64,000 bases of DNA from Chloracidobacterium sp. (GTDB lineage Bacteria; Acidobacteriota; Blastocatellia; Pyrinomonadales; Pyrinomonadaceae), in the NCBI GenBank assembly GCA_016711345.1, contig JADJTD010000001.1, positions 2,294,001 through 2,358,000 on the forward strand, written 5' to 3'. Position numbers and translations under genes: made by a program. The notes under the pieces are model-generated. The model did no database searches, was not told the DNA's origin, and worked only from the letters and a program-made list of their open reading frames with translations. Shown here in pieces: positions 18,942-27,649 of the stretch (position 1 is the stretch's first letter; the number at the start of each line of letters is the position of its first letter).

Positions 18942-19003
18942 TGAGTCGCGAGTCTTTAGTCGCGAGTCGCAAGGGTCAGAACCACCTGCGGTAGCGGGTG
19001 GTT
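18942..19003. repeat. Direct plus inverted repeat in the acpS-pgeF gap
   Basis: AGTCGCGAGTC occurs at 18943-18953 and 18958-18968; AACCACC (18980-18986) and GGTGGTT (18997-19003) form an inverted repeat around TGCGGTAGCG. It fills the whole divergent promoter region and creates spurious upstream extensions in both gene frames. Confidence 0.7.
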
Positions 19004-19011
19004 TACCATTA

Positions 19012-19839
19012 GTGCCCGATGAATTAATTCTAACCGATGCGGGCTTTTTTTGGCGCGAAAAAGATGGTGTAAAGATTCTTGTCTGTCGTGAACTCGAGTC
19101 AGCCGGTTTTATCAATGGCTTTTCCACGCGGCTTGGCGGCGTTTCTGAGTTTCCGCACGGCGACCTTAATCTCGCGGGTTTTGATGAAGACTCAGCAGAA
19201 AATATTTACGAAAATCGGAGACGCTTTCTAGATGTATTCGGCAGAGATCTGAGCCTCGCGACCGTGTGGCAGGTGCATGGCGATGCGATCAAAACTGCGG
19301 CTTCGATTGACGATGTTCGCAGCTCAGAGACCAAAGCGGACGCTATTGTTTCAAATCTCGAAAATGTTTTGGCGGGTGTGAAAACTGCGGATTGTGTTCC
19401 TGTTCTGATCGGTGATCCGAAAACGGGTGCGTTTGCAGCAGTCCATGCAGGCTGGCGCGGAACCGTTCAATCAATTGTTGCGAAAGCTGTTAAGCAACTA
19501 ACGAAAACTTACGGAGCAGATCCGGCTGATATGATCTGCGCGATCGGCCCGGCAGCTTGTGGACGAAATTACGAGATCGGAAAAGACGTGATCGACGCTT
19601 TTTCTGAGAAGTTTGCCGAGAGCAAAAAGTACTTTTCACCGACACGCGAAGGCCACGCTCTGGTCGATCTTCACCTCGCAAACCGTGATCAATTGATCGA
19701 TTGCGGCGTTGCTGTTGAGAATATTTTAACCGCTCCTTTCTGCACGATAGAGCAGCCCAATCTGTTCTTTTCCTATCGTCTCGAAAAACAAAAGTTCGGA
19801 AAAACCGGAAGGCTGCTATCTGTCATTGGTAAAAACTAG
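19012..19839 (+). CDS. pgeF: Purine nucleoside phosphorylase / polyphenol oxidase family (YfiH/LACC1 type)
   Basis: The start is taken as GTG 19012 because the ATG at 18916 lies inside acpS and the intervening residues come from a dispersed repeat. The 275-residue protein has the family's metal site: WQVHGDAI (His), KTADCVPVLI (Cys) and AAVHAGWRGT (His). Members act on purine nucleosides and some, such as PgeF, edit peptidoglycan precursors carrying the wrong amino acid. It is cytoplasmic and ends at a strong palindrome. Confidence 0.9.
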   Translation: MPDELILTDAGFFWREKDGVKILVCRELESAGFINGFSTRLGGVSEFPHGDLNLAGFDEDSAENIYENRRRFLDVFGRDLSLATVWQVHGDAIKTAASIDDVRSSETKADAIVSNLENVLAGVKTADCVPVLIGDPKTGAFAAVHAGWRGTVQSIVAKAVKQLTKTYGADPADMICAIGPAACGRNYEIGKDVIDAFSEKFAESKKYFSPTREGHALVDLHLANRDQLIDCGVAVENILTAPFCTIEQPNLFFSYRLEKQKFGKTGRLLSVIGKN

Positions 19840-19885
19840 AAGCTAGCGGCCAGGATAATATCCTAGCTACTAGCCGCTAGCTTTC
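19839..19885. terminator. Bidirectional hairpin between convergent genes
   Basis: AGCTAGCGGC (19841-19850) pairs with GCCGCTAGCT (19873-19882), with an inner AGGAT/ATCCT pair. It lacks a long T run, so it may be a palindromic repeat that also serves as a terminator for pgeF and the convergent 19901-20368 gene. Confidence 0.6.
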
Positions 19886-19900
19886 AGCTACGGGCCTATG

Positions 19901-20368
19901 TTACTGACTTCGTGCTGTCAGCGTGATCTCTTTGGATTTCGGCGGGTAGCAAACCTCGTTGGTACACGCTTGGTATTTTACAGACACGCTTACGCGTAGA
20001 GTTTTCGCCGTGTAGTTTGCCGGTACGGTGATGTTAAATCCAAACGCCGTCCGGCCTTCGTAAACGTTGATCGTTTCAGACGAAAATTCAAACTTGCGAT
20101 TTTGGCCACGCGGATAGCTTACCGCTCCGACGCGAACGCCTTTCGCCGTGGCTCGAACCGTCGTCGGAATAGCGTATTCATTGCCGGGATAGCGCGAGTT
20201 TGCATGAAGCCCGCCGGGCAAACTCAAAACGACCGTCGCACGAACACTTTTACCGGGCGTGAAAGTGGCGTTGCCGATCGAGCCTGTTACGGTCTGTGCA
20301 TTTGCTGTGAACGATCCCACCGCAAAAAATATTGCCGAAAACAAAACTAACTTATAACTATGTTTCAT
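19901..20368 (-). CDS. Stand-alone DsbD N-terminal (DsbD-alpha)-like protein
   Basis: The 155-residue protein has a signal peptide (to about 25). The rest is an Ig-like domain with VSVKYQACTNEVCYPPKSKE near the C-terminus, the YQACxxxxCxPP pattern of the DsbD periplasmic alpha domain. In DsbD the two Cys pass electrons to periplasmic thioredoxin-like proteins. Here there is no membrane or gamma domain in the same gene, so it must work with a separate electron donor or bind thiols itself. Confidence 0.78.
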   Translation of the reverse strand: MKHSYKLVLFSAIFFAVGSFTANAQTVTGSIGNATFTPGKSVRATVVLSLPGGLHANSRYPGNEYAIPTTVRATAKGVRVGAVSYPRGQNRKFEFSSETINVYEGRTAFGFNITVPANYTAKTLRVSVSVKYQACTNEVCYPPKSKEITLTARSQ

Positions 20369-20380
20369 ATTATTTCAAAT

Positions 20381-20420
20381 GTTGTGTGTTTCGCCCTTAC
20401 TAACGTGCGGGCTTTTGCAT
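20381..20420 (+). repeat. REP-like element, copy 3
   Basis: GTTGTGTGTT is followed by CGCCCTTACTAACGTGCGGG and CTTTTGCAT, nearly identical to copy 1 at 7211-7252. It lies at the 3' end of the 20421-20927 gene. Confidence 0.82.
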
Positions 20421-20927
20421 CTATTTTACGCGAAAGCTGTCAAAAAAGGTTTCGATCCATTGGTCGTTAGCAGATTCTTTTAGGGCAGCAATTTCAAGTT
20501 TATAGACGTTTCCGTTTTTCTCTGCGAGTTTATATGACACACCCGTTTCGACGCCATCGTTATTTTTATGTGACTCAATATGACGGTAACGGTGTTCGTC
20601 AATTATCTCGGTTCCGTGGTCCACCGAATCGTCAGTTTGCAACAGCTCGGTAACGACATTTTCCAATGTGCTGTTTTTGATCTTAGTGATAGTCGCCGTG
20701 CCGATACGAAAGTTGTCATTCACTTTGCTCAATTCTTTTGAGTACGCCTCAAAGATATATTTCGGATCGCCGTTTAGATTATGCAAAAAGCCCTCAGGCT
20801 TTTGGATGCTGAATTCGTCGGTTTCGATGGTCTCGGGATCAAACGCAGCCGCCGCATTTTTTTTAATGCGTGTCGACGCCCACACCATAAAAGCGACCAG
20901 CAGCAATCCTGGGATTAACAATTCCAT
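20421..20927 (-). CDS. Membrane-anchored protein of unknown function
   Basis: The 168-residue protein has one N-terminal membrane helix (LLIPGLLLVAFMVWASTRI) and a 140-residue outside domain of mixed alpha/beta character ending in ETFFDSFRV, a pattern common in small periplasmic domains measuring a lipoprotein-like fold. No motif allows a function. It starts one base after the rlmN stop, so the two are probably co-transcribed. Confidence 0.7.
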   Translation of the reverse strand: MELLIPGLLLVAFMVWASTRIKKNAAAAFDPETIETDEFSIQKPEGFLHNLNGDPKYIFEAYSKELSKVNDNFRIGTATITKIKNSTLENVVTELLQTDDSVDHGTEIIDEHRYRHIESHKNNDGVETGVSYKLAEKNGNVYKLEIAALKESANDQWIETFFDSFRVK

Positions 20928-20928
20928 A

Positions 20929-21991
20929 TTAGTTTTCGTTCATTGCGGCAAGCTGCCCGCAAGCAGCGTAAATGTCCCGCCCGCGCGGTGTGCGGACGTA
21001 TGCAGAGACGCCGCGTGATTCTAAAATAGTTTTGAAACGCACGACACGTTCGGGCGTTGATGTATTGTAATCGAGCTGTTCGGCGCCGTTGTGCGGGATC
21101 AAGTTTATCTTCACTCGCGAAAGTTGATAACGGTCGAGCAATCGAGCCAGTTCAGCGGCGTCTGTGTCCGCATCGTTGACGCCGCCGAGCATTACGTATT
21201 CAAATGTAAACCGCTCGCCGCGTTTTAGGCTACCTTCAAATTCTTTTGCCGCTGTCATCAGTTCGTCGAGATCCCATCGTTTGTTGATCGGCATCAGCTT
21301 ATTGCGAAGCTCGTCCTTTGCCGACGACAAAGAAATAGCAAGATGCGGACGGTCGTCGAGCTTTGCGAGATCGTAAATGCGCGGTACGATGCCGGCGGTC
21401 GAGACGGTCACGCGGTTCGGCACGATGAAAAGTCCGTCCTCGTCCGACATCATTCGCAGCGACGCGATCAGGTTGTCAAAATTCAGGAATGGTTCGCCCG
21501 CACCCATCCCTACTAGATTTGTGCCGTGCGGCGTTTCGCTTCCGATTCCGTAAACGTCATTCAAAACAATAATGATCTGCTCGATGATCTCGCCGACGGT
21601 CAGATTTCTTAACAGGCCGAGTTTTGCAGTTAGGCAGAAATCGCATTTTAGCGGGCAGCCCGATTGTGATGAAAAGCAGATCGTGTCGCGTTTTTCGCTT
21701 GGAATGTAAACCGTCTCGACCGGAAAACCGTCGTGCGTTTTCATCAAGTAGCGCCGTGTGCCGTCCGTCGAAACATATTTTGACTCGACTGTCAGACGTG
21801 AGATGTCTGCGGTCTCTTCCAGTTTTGCCCTTAGCTTTTTTGGCAAGTCGGTGATCTCGTCAAACGTCGTCAACCGCCGCTCATGCAGAGCCTTAAAAAC
21901 CTGCGTCGCGGTACTTCGGCTCGCCAAATGACGCCGCGAGTTCCTCGAGCTCAGTCCTCGATAAACTCAAAAGATGAAGCTTTTCGCTCAT
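20929..21991 (-). CDS. rlmN: 23S rRNA A2503 methyltransferase, apparently frameshifted near its N-terminus
   Basis: RlmN is a radical-SAM enzyme that methylates A2503 of 23S rRNA and some tRNAs. The main frame (20929-21927) carries CPLKCDFC (CX3CX2C) and the C-terminal Cys in DIYAACGQL, but lacks the family N-terminus. That N-terminus is present in another frame from ATG 21991: MSEKLHLLSLSRTELEELAA then SFGEPKYR. Joining the two near 21905-21912, in a CGCG run where a two-base loss (or one-base gain) fits, gives GEPKYR-ATQVFKAL and a normal 354-residue protein. It is either a real frameshift or a sequencing error. The short form would start at TTG 21927 without a ribosome site. Confidence 0.88.
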
Positions 21992-22065
21992 AAAGTACAT
22001 TTTAACGTAATTCGGACGCGATAAGTAATAACGCCGCATCGTTACTTATGGCAAGGTAATAACGA

Positions 22066-22094
22066 TTGACCATAGTCGCGATCTAAGGCATCAT
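22066..22094 (+). promoter_or_regulatory. Putative sigma-70-type promoter of fibre gene 1
   Basis: TTGACC (22066-22071), 17 bases, then CATCAT (22089-22094). The text from GATTGACC through ATCTAAGGCATCATT and on to TAATAA-AAGGAG is almost repeated upstream of fibre gene 2 (25282-25310) with the same spacing, which supports a functional element. Confidence 0.55.
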
Positions 22095-22136
22095 TAAAGC
22101 GATCATTCTGAATAATAAGGAGCTAATAACCGGATT

Positions 22137-24209
22137 ATGAAAAGCCTGTGTATGGTATTTTTGGTTGCGATGTGTTTTTGCGCGAGCATATCCGCGCAGA
22201 CAACGGCGTTTACATTTCAAGGCAGTCTGCAATCGAGCGGCTCGCCGGCAAACGGTAATTACGATTTTGAATTTAAGCTGTTTGATCTGGTGAGTGCAGG
22301 GGCGCAGCAAGGCAGCACACTTCAACGGTTGAACGTCGCGGTCGCGAACGGCATATTTACAGTTTCGCTTGATTTCGGTGCGGGAACATTGTCGGGAACT
22401 GATAGATTTCTCGATATTGCGGTGCGCACGTCTGGCCTTGGAGTGTTCACGGTACTTAGTCCGCGTCAAAAGGTAAATTCGGCCCCTTACTCTGTGCGAA
22501 GTTTAAATTCGGCGACGGCGACAAATGCCACACAGCTTGGCGGAGTAGCAGCAAATCAATATGTCGTCACGACCGATCCGCGAATGACAGACGCCCGCGA
22601 TCCGCTGCCCGGAAGCAATAGTTATATTCGCAACTCCGGAGCGCAGCAGCAAGCCGGAGCTAGTTTCTGGATAAGCGGATCGGGAAATTTCGGCGGCGCC
22701 GGCAACTTTGACAGCGGCCTCAGTGTGGGCGGCAATTTTATCGTCGGCGGTAATACGACTCTCACCGGCAACCTTACGGTCAACGGAACGCTGACAGGCA
22801 ACCTGCCATCCGGCGATGCGGACTACATTCAAAACCGTACGACACAACAGACGGGAACAAATTTCAATATCGGCGGAAACGGCACCGTCAGCGGAACGCT
22901 CACTGCCGGAACCGTTCAGGCGTCGAACGTCAACGGCAATATCATCACCGGGACGATTGTCAATTCGGGCGTTTATCGCATTGGTGACCAGAATGTGTTG
23001 ACCAATTTCGGCACACAGAACATCGCTGTTGGCATCAACTCAGGTGCAGCCGGTGCCGATAACTCCTTTTTTGGCTTTAACGCCGGAAATGGTATTCAGG
23101 CGGGTGGCACCGACAACTCGTTCTTTGGTTCTGACGCGGGCGGAATAAATACGACCGGTTCCGAGAACTCGTTCTTTGGAAGCGATACAGGCGATTCAAA
23201 TACTACGGGATTTAACAATTCGTTTTTTGGCCGTAATGCGGGTGCGGGCAATTCCACCGGAAACAGCAATGCATTTTTTGGCCATAGCGCAGGCCTGGGA
23301 AACACAACCGCGAGTAACAATTCATTCTTTGGAACAAACGCGGGATTTGGCACGACGACCGGCGGCAACAATTCATTTTTCGGGCGTTCAGCCGGCAGCA
23401 GCAACACTACCGGATTTAGCAACTCCTTTTTTGGGTATCAGGCAGGTTTCAATACTGCGGGCGGCGGCAATAACGCATTTTTTGGTGCCACGGCCGGCGA
23501 TGCGAACACTTCAGGCCAGCAGAATACGTTCATCGGCAGTAACGCAGGCGGAGCTACGACGACCGGCGACACGAACACATTTATCGGACGCTCGGCAGGA
23601 TCAGCGAACACTACCGGAAGCAATAACACGATAATCGGCGCAAATGCGAATGTCCCTAATGGAGACCTGAGTTACGTAACCGTCATTGGTGCGGGCGTCA
23701 CCGCATCGGCACAAAGCAACTCAATATACATTGGGCGGGATACTGATTCGGTATATGTTCGAGGTGGTGTTAGTATCGATGGCGGCCTTTTGGTAGGCTA
23801 TGGAACCGGATTGGGCAATCTATTCGTTAACGACTACGCTGCCTTTAATAATGATGTACGCATCGAAGGAGATCTGGTTGTGGCCGGCACGATCACCGAG
23901 GAAAGGCCGGACGGTACGCGACGGGTTTTGCGCGACAGAGGATCTGAACGTGGTATCGCTGACGCTGCCGACAGCATTAATGTGTATAGCGGCAAAATCG
24001 TCACTGACGCCGATGGTCTTGCGGTCGTAACATTGCCGAACGAGGCAAGTGTTATTGGTAGAGATTTCAGATACCAGCTCACGGTTATGGGCGTATTTGC
24101 TCAGGCTATAATTGCTGAGGAGATCGAAGCAAACAAGTTTAAGATACGCACAGATAAACCGAATGTAAAAGTTTCCTGGCAAGTGACCGGGGTAAAAAAG
24201 AAAAACTAA
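22137..24209 (+). CDS. Fibre-like surface protein 1 with NSFFG repeats
   Basis: The 690-residue protein has a signal peptide (1-20), a conserved 105-residue N-terminal domain (TTAFTFQGSLQSSGSPANGN onwards) shared with the proteins at 25354 and 27650, and a spacer of Gly/Asn/Thr beta-helical type. About 11 repeats of 17 residues (NSFFGxxAGxxNTTGxx) lie at about 300-500, resembling trimeric autotransporter head repeats. The C-terminal domain has the pattern RYQLTVMGVFAQAIIAEEIE and NVKVSWQVTG. Unlike its two paralogues it lacks the S74-type chaperone end. Role inferred: extracellular beta-solenoid stalk or adhesin, with unknown anchoring. Confidence 0.8.
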   Translation: MKSLCMVFLVAMCFCASISAQTTAFTFQGSLQSSGSPANGNYDFEFKLFDLVSAGAQQGSTLQRLNVAVANGIFTVSLDFGAGTLSGTDRFLDIAVRTSGLGVFTVLSPRQKVNSAPYSVRSLNSATATNATQLGGVAANQYVVTTDPRMTDARDPLPGSNSYIRNSGAQQQAGASFWISGSGNFGGAGNFDSGLSVGGNFIVGGNTTLTGNLTVNGTLTGNLPSGDADYIQNRTTQQTGTNFNIGGNGTVSGTLTAGTVQASNVNGNIITGTIVNSGVYRIGDQNVLTNFGTQNIAVGINSGAAGADNSFFGFNAGNGIQAGGTDNSFFGSDAGGINTTGSENSFFGSDTGDSNTTGFNNSFFGRNAGAGNSTGNSNAFFGHSAGLGNTTASNNSFFGTNAGFGTTTGGNNSFFGRSAGSSNTTGFSNSFFGYQAGFNTAGGGNNAFFGATAGDANTSGQQNTFIGSNAGGATTTGDTNTFIGRSAGSANTTGSNNTIIGANANVPNGDLSYVTVIGAGVTASAQSNSIYIGRDTDSVYVRGGVSIDGGLLVGYGTGLGNLFVNDYAAFNNDVRIEGDLVVAGTITEERPDGTRRVLRDRGSERGIADAADSINVYSGKIVTDADGLAVVTLPNEASVIGRDFRYQLTVMGVFAQAIIAEEIEANKFKIRTDKPNVKVSWQVTGVKKKN
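23041..23640 (+). repeat. 51-base coding tandem repeats (fibre gene 1)
   Basis: About 11 degenerate 51-base units code for NSFFGxxAGxxNTTGxx. The DNA is diverged while the protein pattern (Asn, Phe-Phe-Gly, Ala-Gly, Thr-Gly) is kept, which indicates selection on the fold. Confidence 0.8.
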
Positions 24210-24245
24210 CTGATTTCAGGGGTTGCTCAAAACTACAGAAAGGAC

Positions 24246-24779
24246 ATGACAACAAAAATATTAGCGATATTACTCACTTTTTTTTCGGCGGTGACGGTTT
24301 TTGGGCAGGCGAAAGAAGCTTACCCTGCTGATGTTGGGTCGCTTGATTCGATAATGAAGGCTGTGTATGCGTCGATTTCTGGCGATGCGGGGCAGCAGCG
24401 TGACTGGGACAGGTTGCGGTCGCTGTTTTACAAAGGAGCTCGATTGATACCGACGGGAAAAAATCCGAAGACAGGCGTCGCCGGTGCAAATGTTTTTACG
24501 GTGGAAGAATACATCGCGCAGGCCGAGCCATATTTTATGAAGGAAGGGTTTTACGAAACGGAAAAGGCTCGCCGCGTCGAAATGTATGGCCATATTGCGC
24601 ACGTTTTCTCAACCTACGAATCGCGTCACGCGCCAAGCGAAAAAACTCCATTCATGCGCGGCATAAACAGCTTTCAACTGCTCAACGACGGCAAGCGCTG
24701 GTGGGTCATGACGATCTACTGGAAACACGAAACGCCCGAAACGCCAATACCGAAGAAGTATTTAAAATCAGTCAAATAG
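24246..24779 (+). CDS. Secreted NTF2/SnoaL-like fold protein
   Basis: The 177-residue protein has a signal peptide (to about residue 20). The rest fits a cone-shaped NTF2-like domain: DWDRLRSLFYKGARLIPTG, FTVEEYIAQAEPYF, HIAHVFSTYESR and a final WWVMTIYWKHE strand. A ribosome site (AGAAAGGAC) precedes the ATG. It sits between two fibre genes. The ligand is unknown. Confidence 0.72.
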   Translation: MTTKILAILLTFFSAVTVFGQAKEAYPADVGSLDSIMKAVYASISGDAGQQRDWDRLRSLFYKGARLIPTGKNPKTGVAGANVFTVEEYIAQAEPYFMKEGFYETEKARRVEMYGHIAHVFSTYESRHAPSEKTPFMRGINSFQLLNDGKRWWVMTIYWKHETPETPIPKKYLKSVK

Positions 24780-24815
24780 AATCTGATCGACGGTTCTTGG
24801 CGAACACATTTTCTT

Positions 24816-25277
24816 ATGGCCGAATACACATTTAAAGCTGATCTCACGTTAGATCTGCCCATCGACGAAGTGTTTGCGTTCTTCGCCGACGCTGAAAATC
24901 TTGAACGCATCACGCCCGCCGAGCTTGGGTTTCACATCTTGACGCCGACCCCTTTTGAAATAAGACAAGGCACTCTGATCGATTACAAACTGACGCTGCA
25001 CGGATTTCCGATGAAGTGGCGGACCGAGATCACGCGGTGGGAACCGCCGCACCTTTTTGAAGACACGCAGCTTTCCGGCCCTTACAAACAGTGGATACAC
25101 CAACACCGCTTCACCGAGATCGAAATTAGAAAAACGCTGATGCAAGACGAAGTGCGTTACCGTCTGCCATTTGAGCCGCTAGGCGACATCGCAAATTTTC
25201 TCATCTCGCGCCAAGTCGCGAATATTTTCGAACATCGAAACAAGGCTGTCGCGGAGTTTCTTTTGCCTCATAAATAA
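24816..25277 (+). CDS. SRPBCC-superfamily protein
   Basis: The 153-residue cytoplasmic protein begins MAEYTFKADLTLDLPIDEVF then AFFADAENLERITP, the typical START/Bet v1-like opening, followed by MKWRTEITRWEPPHLFEDTQ and a C-terminal long helix (FLISRQVANIFEHRNKAVAE). It most likely binds a hydrophobic ligand. It ends just before the promoter of fibre gene 2. Confidence 0.82.
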   Translation: MAEYTFKADLTLDLPIDEVFAFFADAENLERITPAELGFHILTPTPFEIRQGTLIDYKLTLHGFPMKWRTEITRWEPPHLFEDTQLSGPYKQWIHQHRFTEIEIRKTLMQDEVRYRLPFEPLGDIANFLISRQVANIFEHRNKAVAEFLLPHK

Positions 25278-25281
25278 CTGA

Positions 25282-25310
25282 TTGACCGCGCCGAGAATCT
25301 AAGGCATCAT
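25282..25310 (+). promoter_or_regulatory. Putative sigma-70-type promoter of fibre gene 2
   Basis: TTGACC (25282-25287), 17 bases, then CATCAT (25305-25310), in the same surroundings as the element at 22066-22094. The two leaders also share the AAGGAG ribosome site (25335-25340) 14 bases before the ATG. Confidence 0.55.
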
Positions 25311-25353
25311 TTAACCAACAATTTTTCTAATAACAAGGAGATTTGACCCGAAT

Positions 25354-27486
25354 ATGAAAAATCTATGCTTGGTGTTTTTTTTTGGTGTTTTTTTGTGTGC
25401 GAACTCTTCGGCGCAGACGACGTCGTTTACTTATCAGGGCAGTATGCAAACTAGCGGAAGTCCTGCTAATGGCAATTTTGATTTTGAATTTAAGCTGTTT
25501 GATATTGCGACCGCAGGCGTGCAGCAAGGCAGTACTATCCAAAGGCTGAACGTCGCGGTAGCGAATGGCATTTTTACAGTCACGCTTGATTTTGGTGCGG
25601 GGACTTTGCCCGGAGCGAATCGATTTTTAGATATCGCGGTTCGCACGGCAGGCGGCGGAGCGTTCACTGCATTAACGCCGAGACAACAGGTAAACTCTGC
25701 TCCATACTCAGTGCGAAGTTTGAATGCAACGACCGCTGATAGTGTAGCGGCAGCCGGAATTCCCTCTGGAAGCACAAACTACATACAAAACTCGCCCGCA
25801 TTGCAACCAGCGAGCGCTTTCAATATAAGCGGAGTCGGCTCGGCTAATGTTTTCAGGGCCGAATCTCACTTTCAGTTAGGATCCAGCCCGGTATTATCAG
25901 TAAACAGCGCAATTAATGGCACGTATTTAGGTGTCGGAGCAGGCACAGCGATCCCAAGCGGCGCAGACAATTCTTTCTTTGGCCGTTCAGCCGGTAACTC
26001 TAACAGCAGCGGAGCCAGAAACTCGTTTTTCGGTTCCTTCGCCGGAGCCGTAAACACAACTGGTTCAAACAACTCGTTCTTTGGGTCAAACTCTGGTATC
26101 GCTAATACGTCAGGTAGCGGCAATTCTTTTTTTGGTAGGAATTCTGGATTCGCAAACTCGACTGGCAGTAGCAACACTTTTTTTGGTGACCTTTCCGGCA
26201 GTTCAAATACGACAGCCGGCTCCAACTCATTCTTTGGGAAGAGTGCCGGGGCTGCAAACACTACTGGGATTAACAATTCGTTCTTTGGTGAGTCCACCGG
26301 AACTCTAAATACAACTGCGAATAACAACTCGTTTTTTGGCAAGTCAGCCGGTGATGCGAATACGACCGGTGCAAGTAACGCATTTTTCGGAACTTTTTCC
26401 GGTACTGAAAACACCACCGGTTCGAGTAACGCGTTTTTCGGATCTGGATCAGGTAGTGCAAACACTGCCGGCTTAAATAATTCATTCTTTGGATACGAAG
26501 CCGGCAACTCGAACACTACGGCCAACGGGAATGCCTTTTTTGGCTTTCAGTCGGGCTTTTCAAATACGACGGCAGCGGCAAATTCTTTTTTTGGAAACGC
26601 CTCGGGACAAGCAACCACGACTGGCAGCGGCAATTCGTTTTTCGGACATACTTCCGGTGCGGCGAACACGACCGGCACCAGCAATTCATTTTTCGGTGCG
26701 AATTCGGGTGACGCAAACACGACTGGCGCACTAAATTCATTTTTCGGAACGTCTGCGGGCGGATCAAACATTGACGGTGCGGAAAACTCATTTTTTGGAT
26801 CGTCTGCCGGGGGCGCAAATACAACCGGCGACAGCAATTCAATATTTGGCAGATTTGCAGGATTTGGCAATACCACCGGTAGTAACAACACCTTTGTCGG
26901 TAAAAGTGCAGGAACCATTAATGTCGGCGGAAACAATAACACTGTTCTGGGTCAAGCTGCTGATTTCGGCACTGCAAATCTTGATTTCGCAACAGCAATC
27001 GGAGCGGGAGCGATCGTTGGAGCAAGTAATCGTGTCCAGCTTGGGCGCGATACGCTTGATACGGTTCGCATCGGTACACTCGGAGCCGCCTCGGCAACCA
27101 ACCTTTGCATTTCGGCAAACAATGTCCTGACTGCCTGCACATCGAGTGGTCGTTATAAGAATAATATTCAGTCACTCGGCGGCAGTTTGGATCTGGTTCA
27201 ACGTCTGCGGCCGGTGACATTTGACTGGAACGACCGCAACGAACACGACCTCGGCCTGATCGCCGAAGAGGTCGCTGCGGCTGATCCGCTGCTTGTCACT
27301 CGCGACCGTAACGGCGAAATACAAGGCGTCAAATACGACCAGATCTCAGTCATAGCGGTCAATGCTATCAAAGATCAGCAAGCACAGATCGAAGCACAGC
27401 AAAAAGAGATTCTTGAACTCAAAAAGATCGTTTGCTCGATCAAACCTGATGCCGAAGTTTGCCGCAGCATGGTTACTGCAAAATAG
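25354..27486 (+). CDS. Fibre-like surface protein 2 with NSFFG repeats and S74-type intramolecular chaperone end
   Basis: The 710-residue protein has a signal peptide, the shared N-terminal domain (about 21-125), then about 20 repeats of 17 residues (NSFFGxxAGxANTTGxx, about 203-529). The C-terminal 115 residues match the peptidase S74 / tail-fibre chaperone domain: SSGRYKNNI (Ser-x-x-Arg-x-Lys dyad pattern), LRPVTFDWNDRNEHDLGLIA, GVKYDQIS and a terminal helix. In phage tail spikes this domain drives trimer assembly and then cuts itself off. This suggests a trimeric fibre. It ends at a terminator (27517-27541). Confidence 0.83.
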   Translation: MKNLCLVFFFGVFLCANSSAQTTSFTYQGSMQTSGSPANGNFDFEFKLFDIATAGVQQGSTIQRLNVAVANGIFTVTLDFGAGTLPGANRFLDIAVRTAGGGAFTALTPRQQVNSAPYSVRSLNATTADSVAAAGIPSGSTNYIQNSPALQPASAFNISGVGSANVFRAESHFQLGSSPVLSVNSAINGTYLGVGAGTAIPSGADNSFFGRSAGNSNSSGARNSFFGSFAGAVNTTGSNNSFFGSNSGIANTSGSGNSFFGRNSGFANSTGSSNTFFGDLSGSSNTTAGSNSFFGKSAGAANTTGINNSFFGESTGTLNTTANNNSFFGKSAGDANTTGASNAFFGTFSGTENTTGSSNAFFGSGSGSANTAGLNNSFFGYEAGNSNTTANGNAFFGFQSGFSNTTAAANSFFGNASGQATTTGSGNSFFGHTSGAANTTGTSNSFFGANSGDANTTGALNSFFGTSAGGSNIDGAENSFFGSSAGGANTTGDSNSIFGRFAGFGNTTGSNNTFVGKSAGTINVGGNNNTVLGQAADFGTANLDFATAIGAGAIVGASNRVQLGRDTLDTVRIGTLGAASATNLCISANNVLTACTSSGRYKNNIQSLGGSLDLVQRLRPVTFDWNDRNEHDLGLIAEEVAAADPLLVTRDRNGEIQGVKYDQISVIAVNAIKDQQAQIEAQQKEILELKKIVCSIKPDAEVCRSMVTAK
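25960..26940 (+). repeat. 51-base coding tandem repeats (fibre gene 2)
   Basis: About 20 units of 51 bases code for NSFFGxxAGxANTTGxx. This is almost twice the number in fibre gene 1; fibre gene 3 has only two or three, so stalk length varies greatly among the paralogues. Confidence 0.82.
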
Positions 27487-27516
27487 TACTTATCATCCTC
27501 AGTCAATAACTGCTAT

Positions 27517-27541
27517 GCCGCCTTTCGGGGCGGCTTTTTTA
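27517..27541 (+). terminator. Rho-independent terminator
   Basis: GCCGCC (27517-27522) and GGCGGC (27529-27534) pair around TTTCGG and are followed by a T run. It ends the fibre gene 2 transcript. Confidence 0.9.
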
Positions 27542-27649
27542 TTGACTTTAGAACGACATCGGAAAGATGTGTATCTTTAGCACACGACTGTGGTATAAAA
27601 TAGAATTCAGCTACGACCTATTAATATCCTCGAAAGGAGAGAAAAAAAG

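Noticed and set aside
18916..19011. ATG 18916 as the pgeF start and codon 19127 as the acpS start
   Set aside because: Both extensions translate the dispersed repeat in the gap and overlap the opposite gene; family lengths fit the shorter forms.
25960..26940. Possible CRISPR array from regularly spaced 51-base repeats
   Set aside because: The repeats are coding, degenerate and contiguous, without unique spacers; they code for a 17-residue protein repeat.
23096..26942. Long minus-strand frames with PKNELL repeats
   Set aside because: They are exact antisense shadows of the NSFFG repeats and have no ribosome sites or independent signature.
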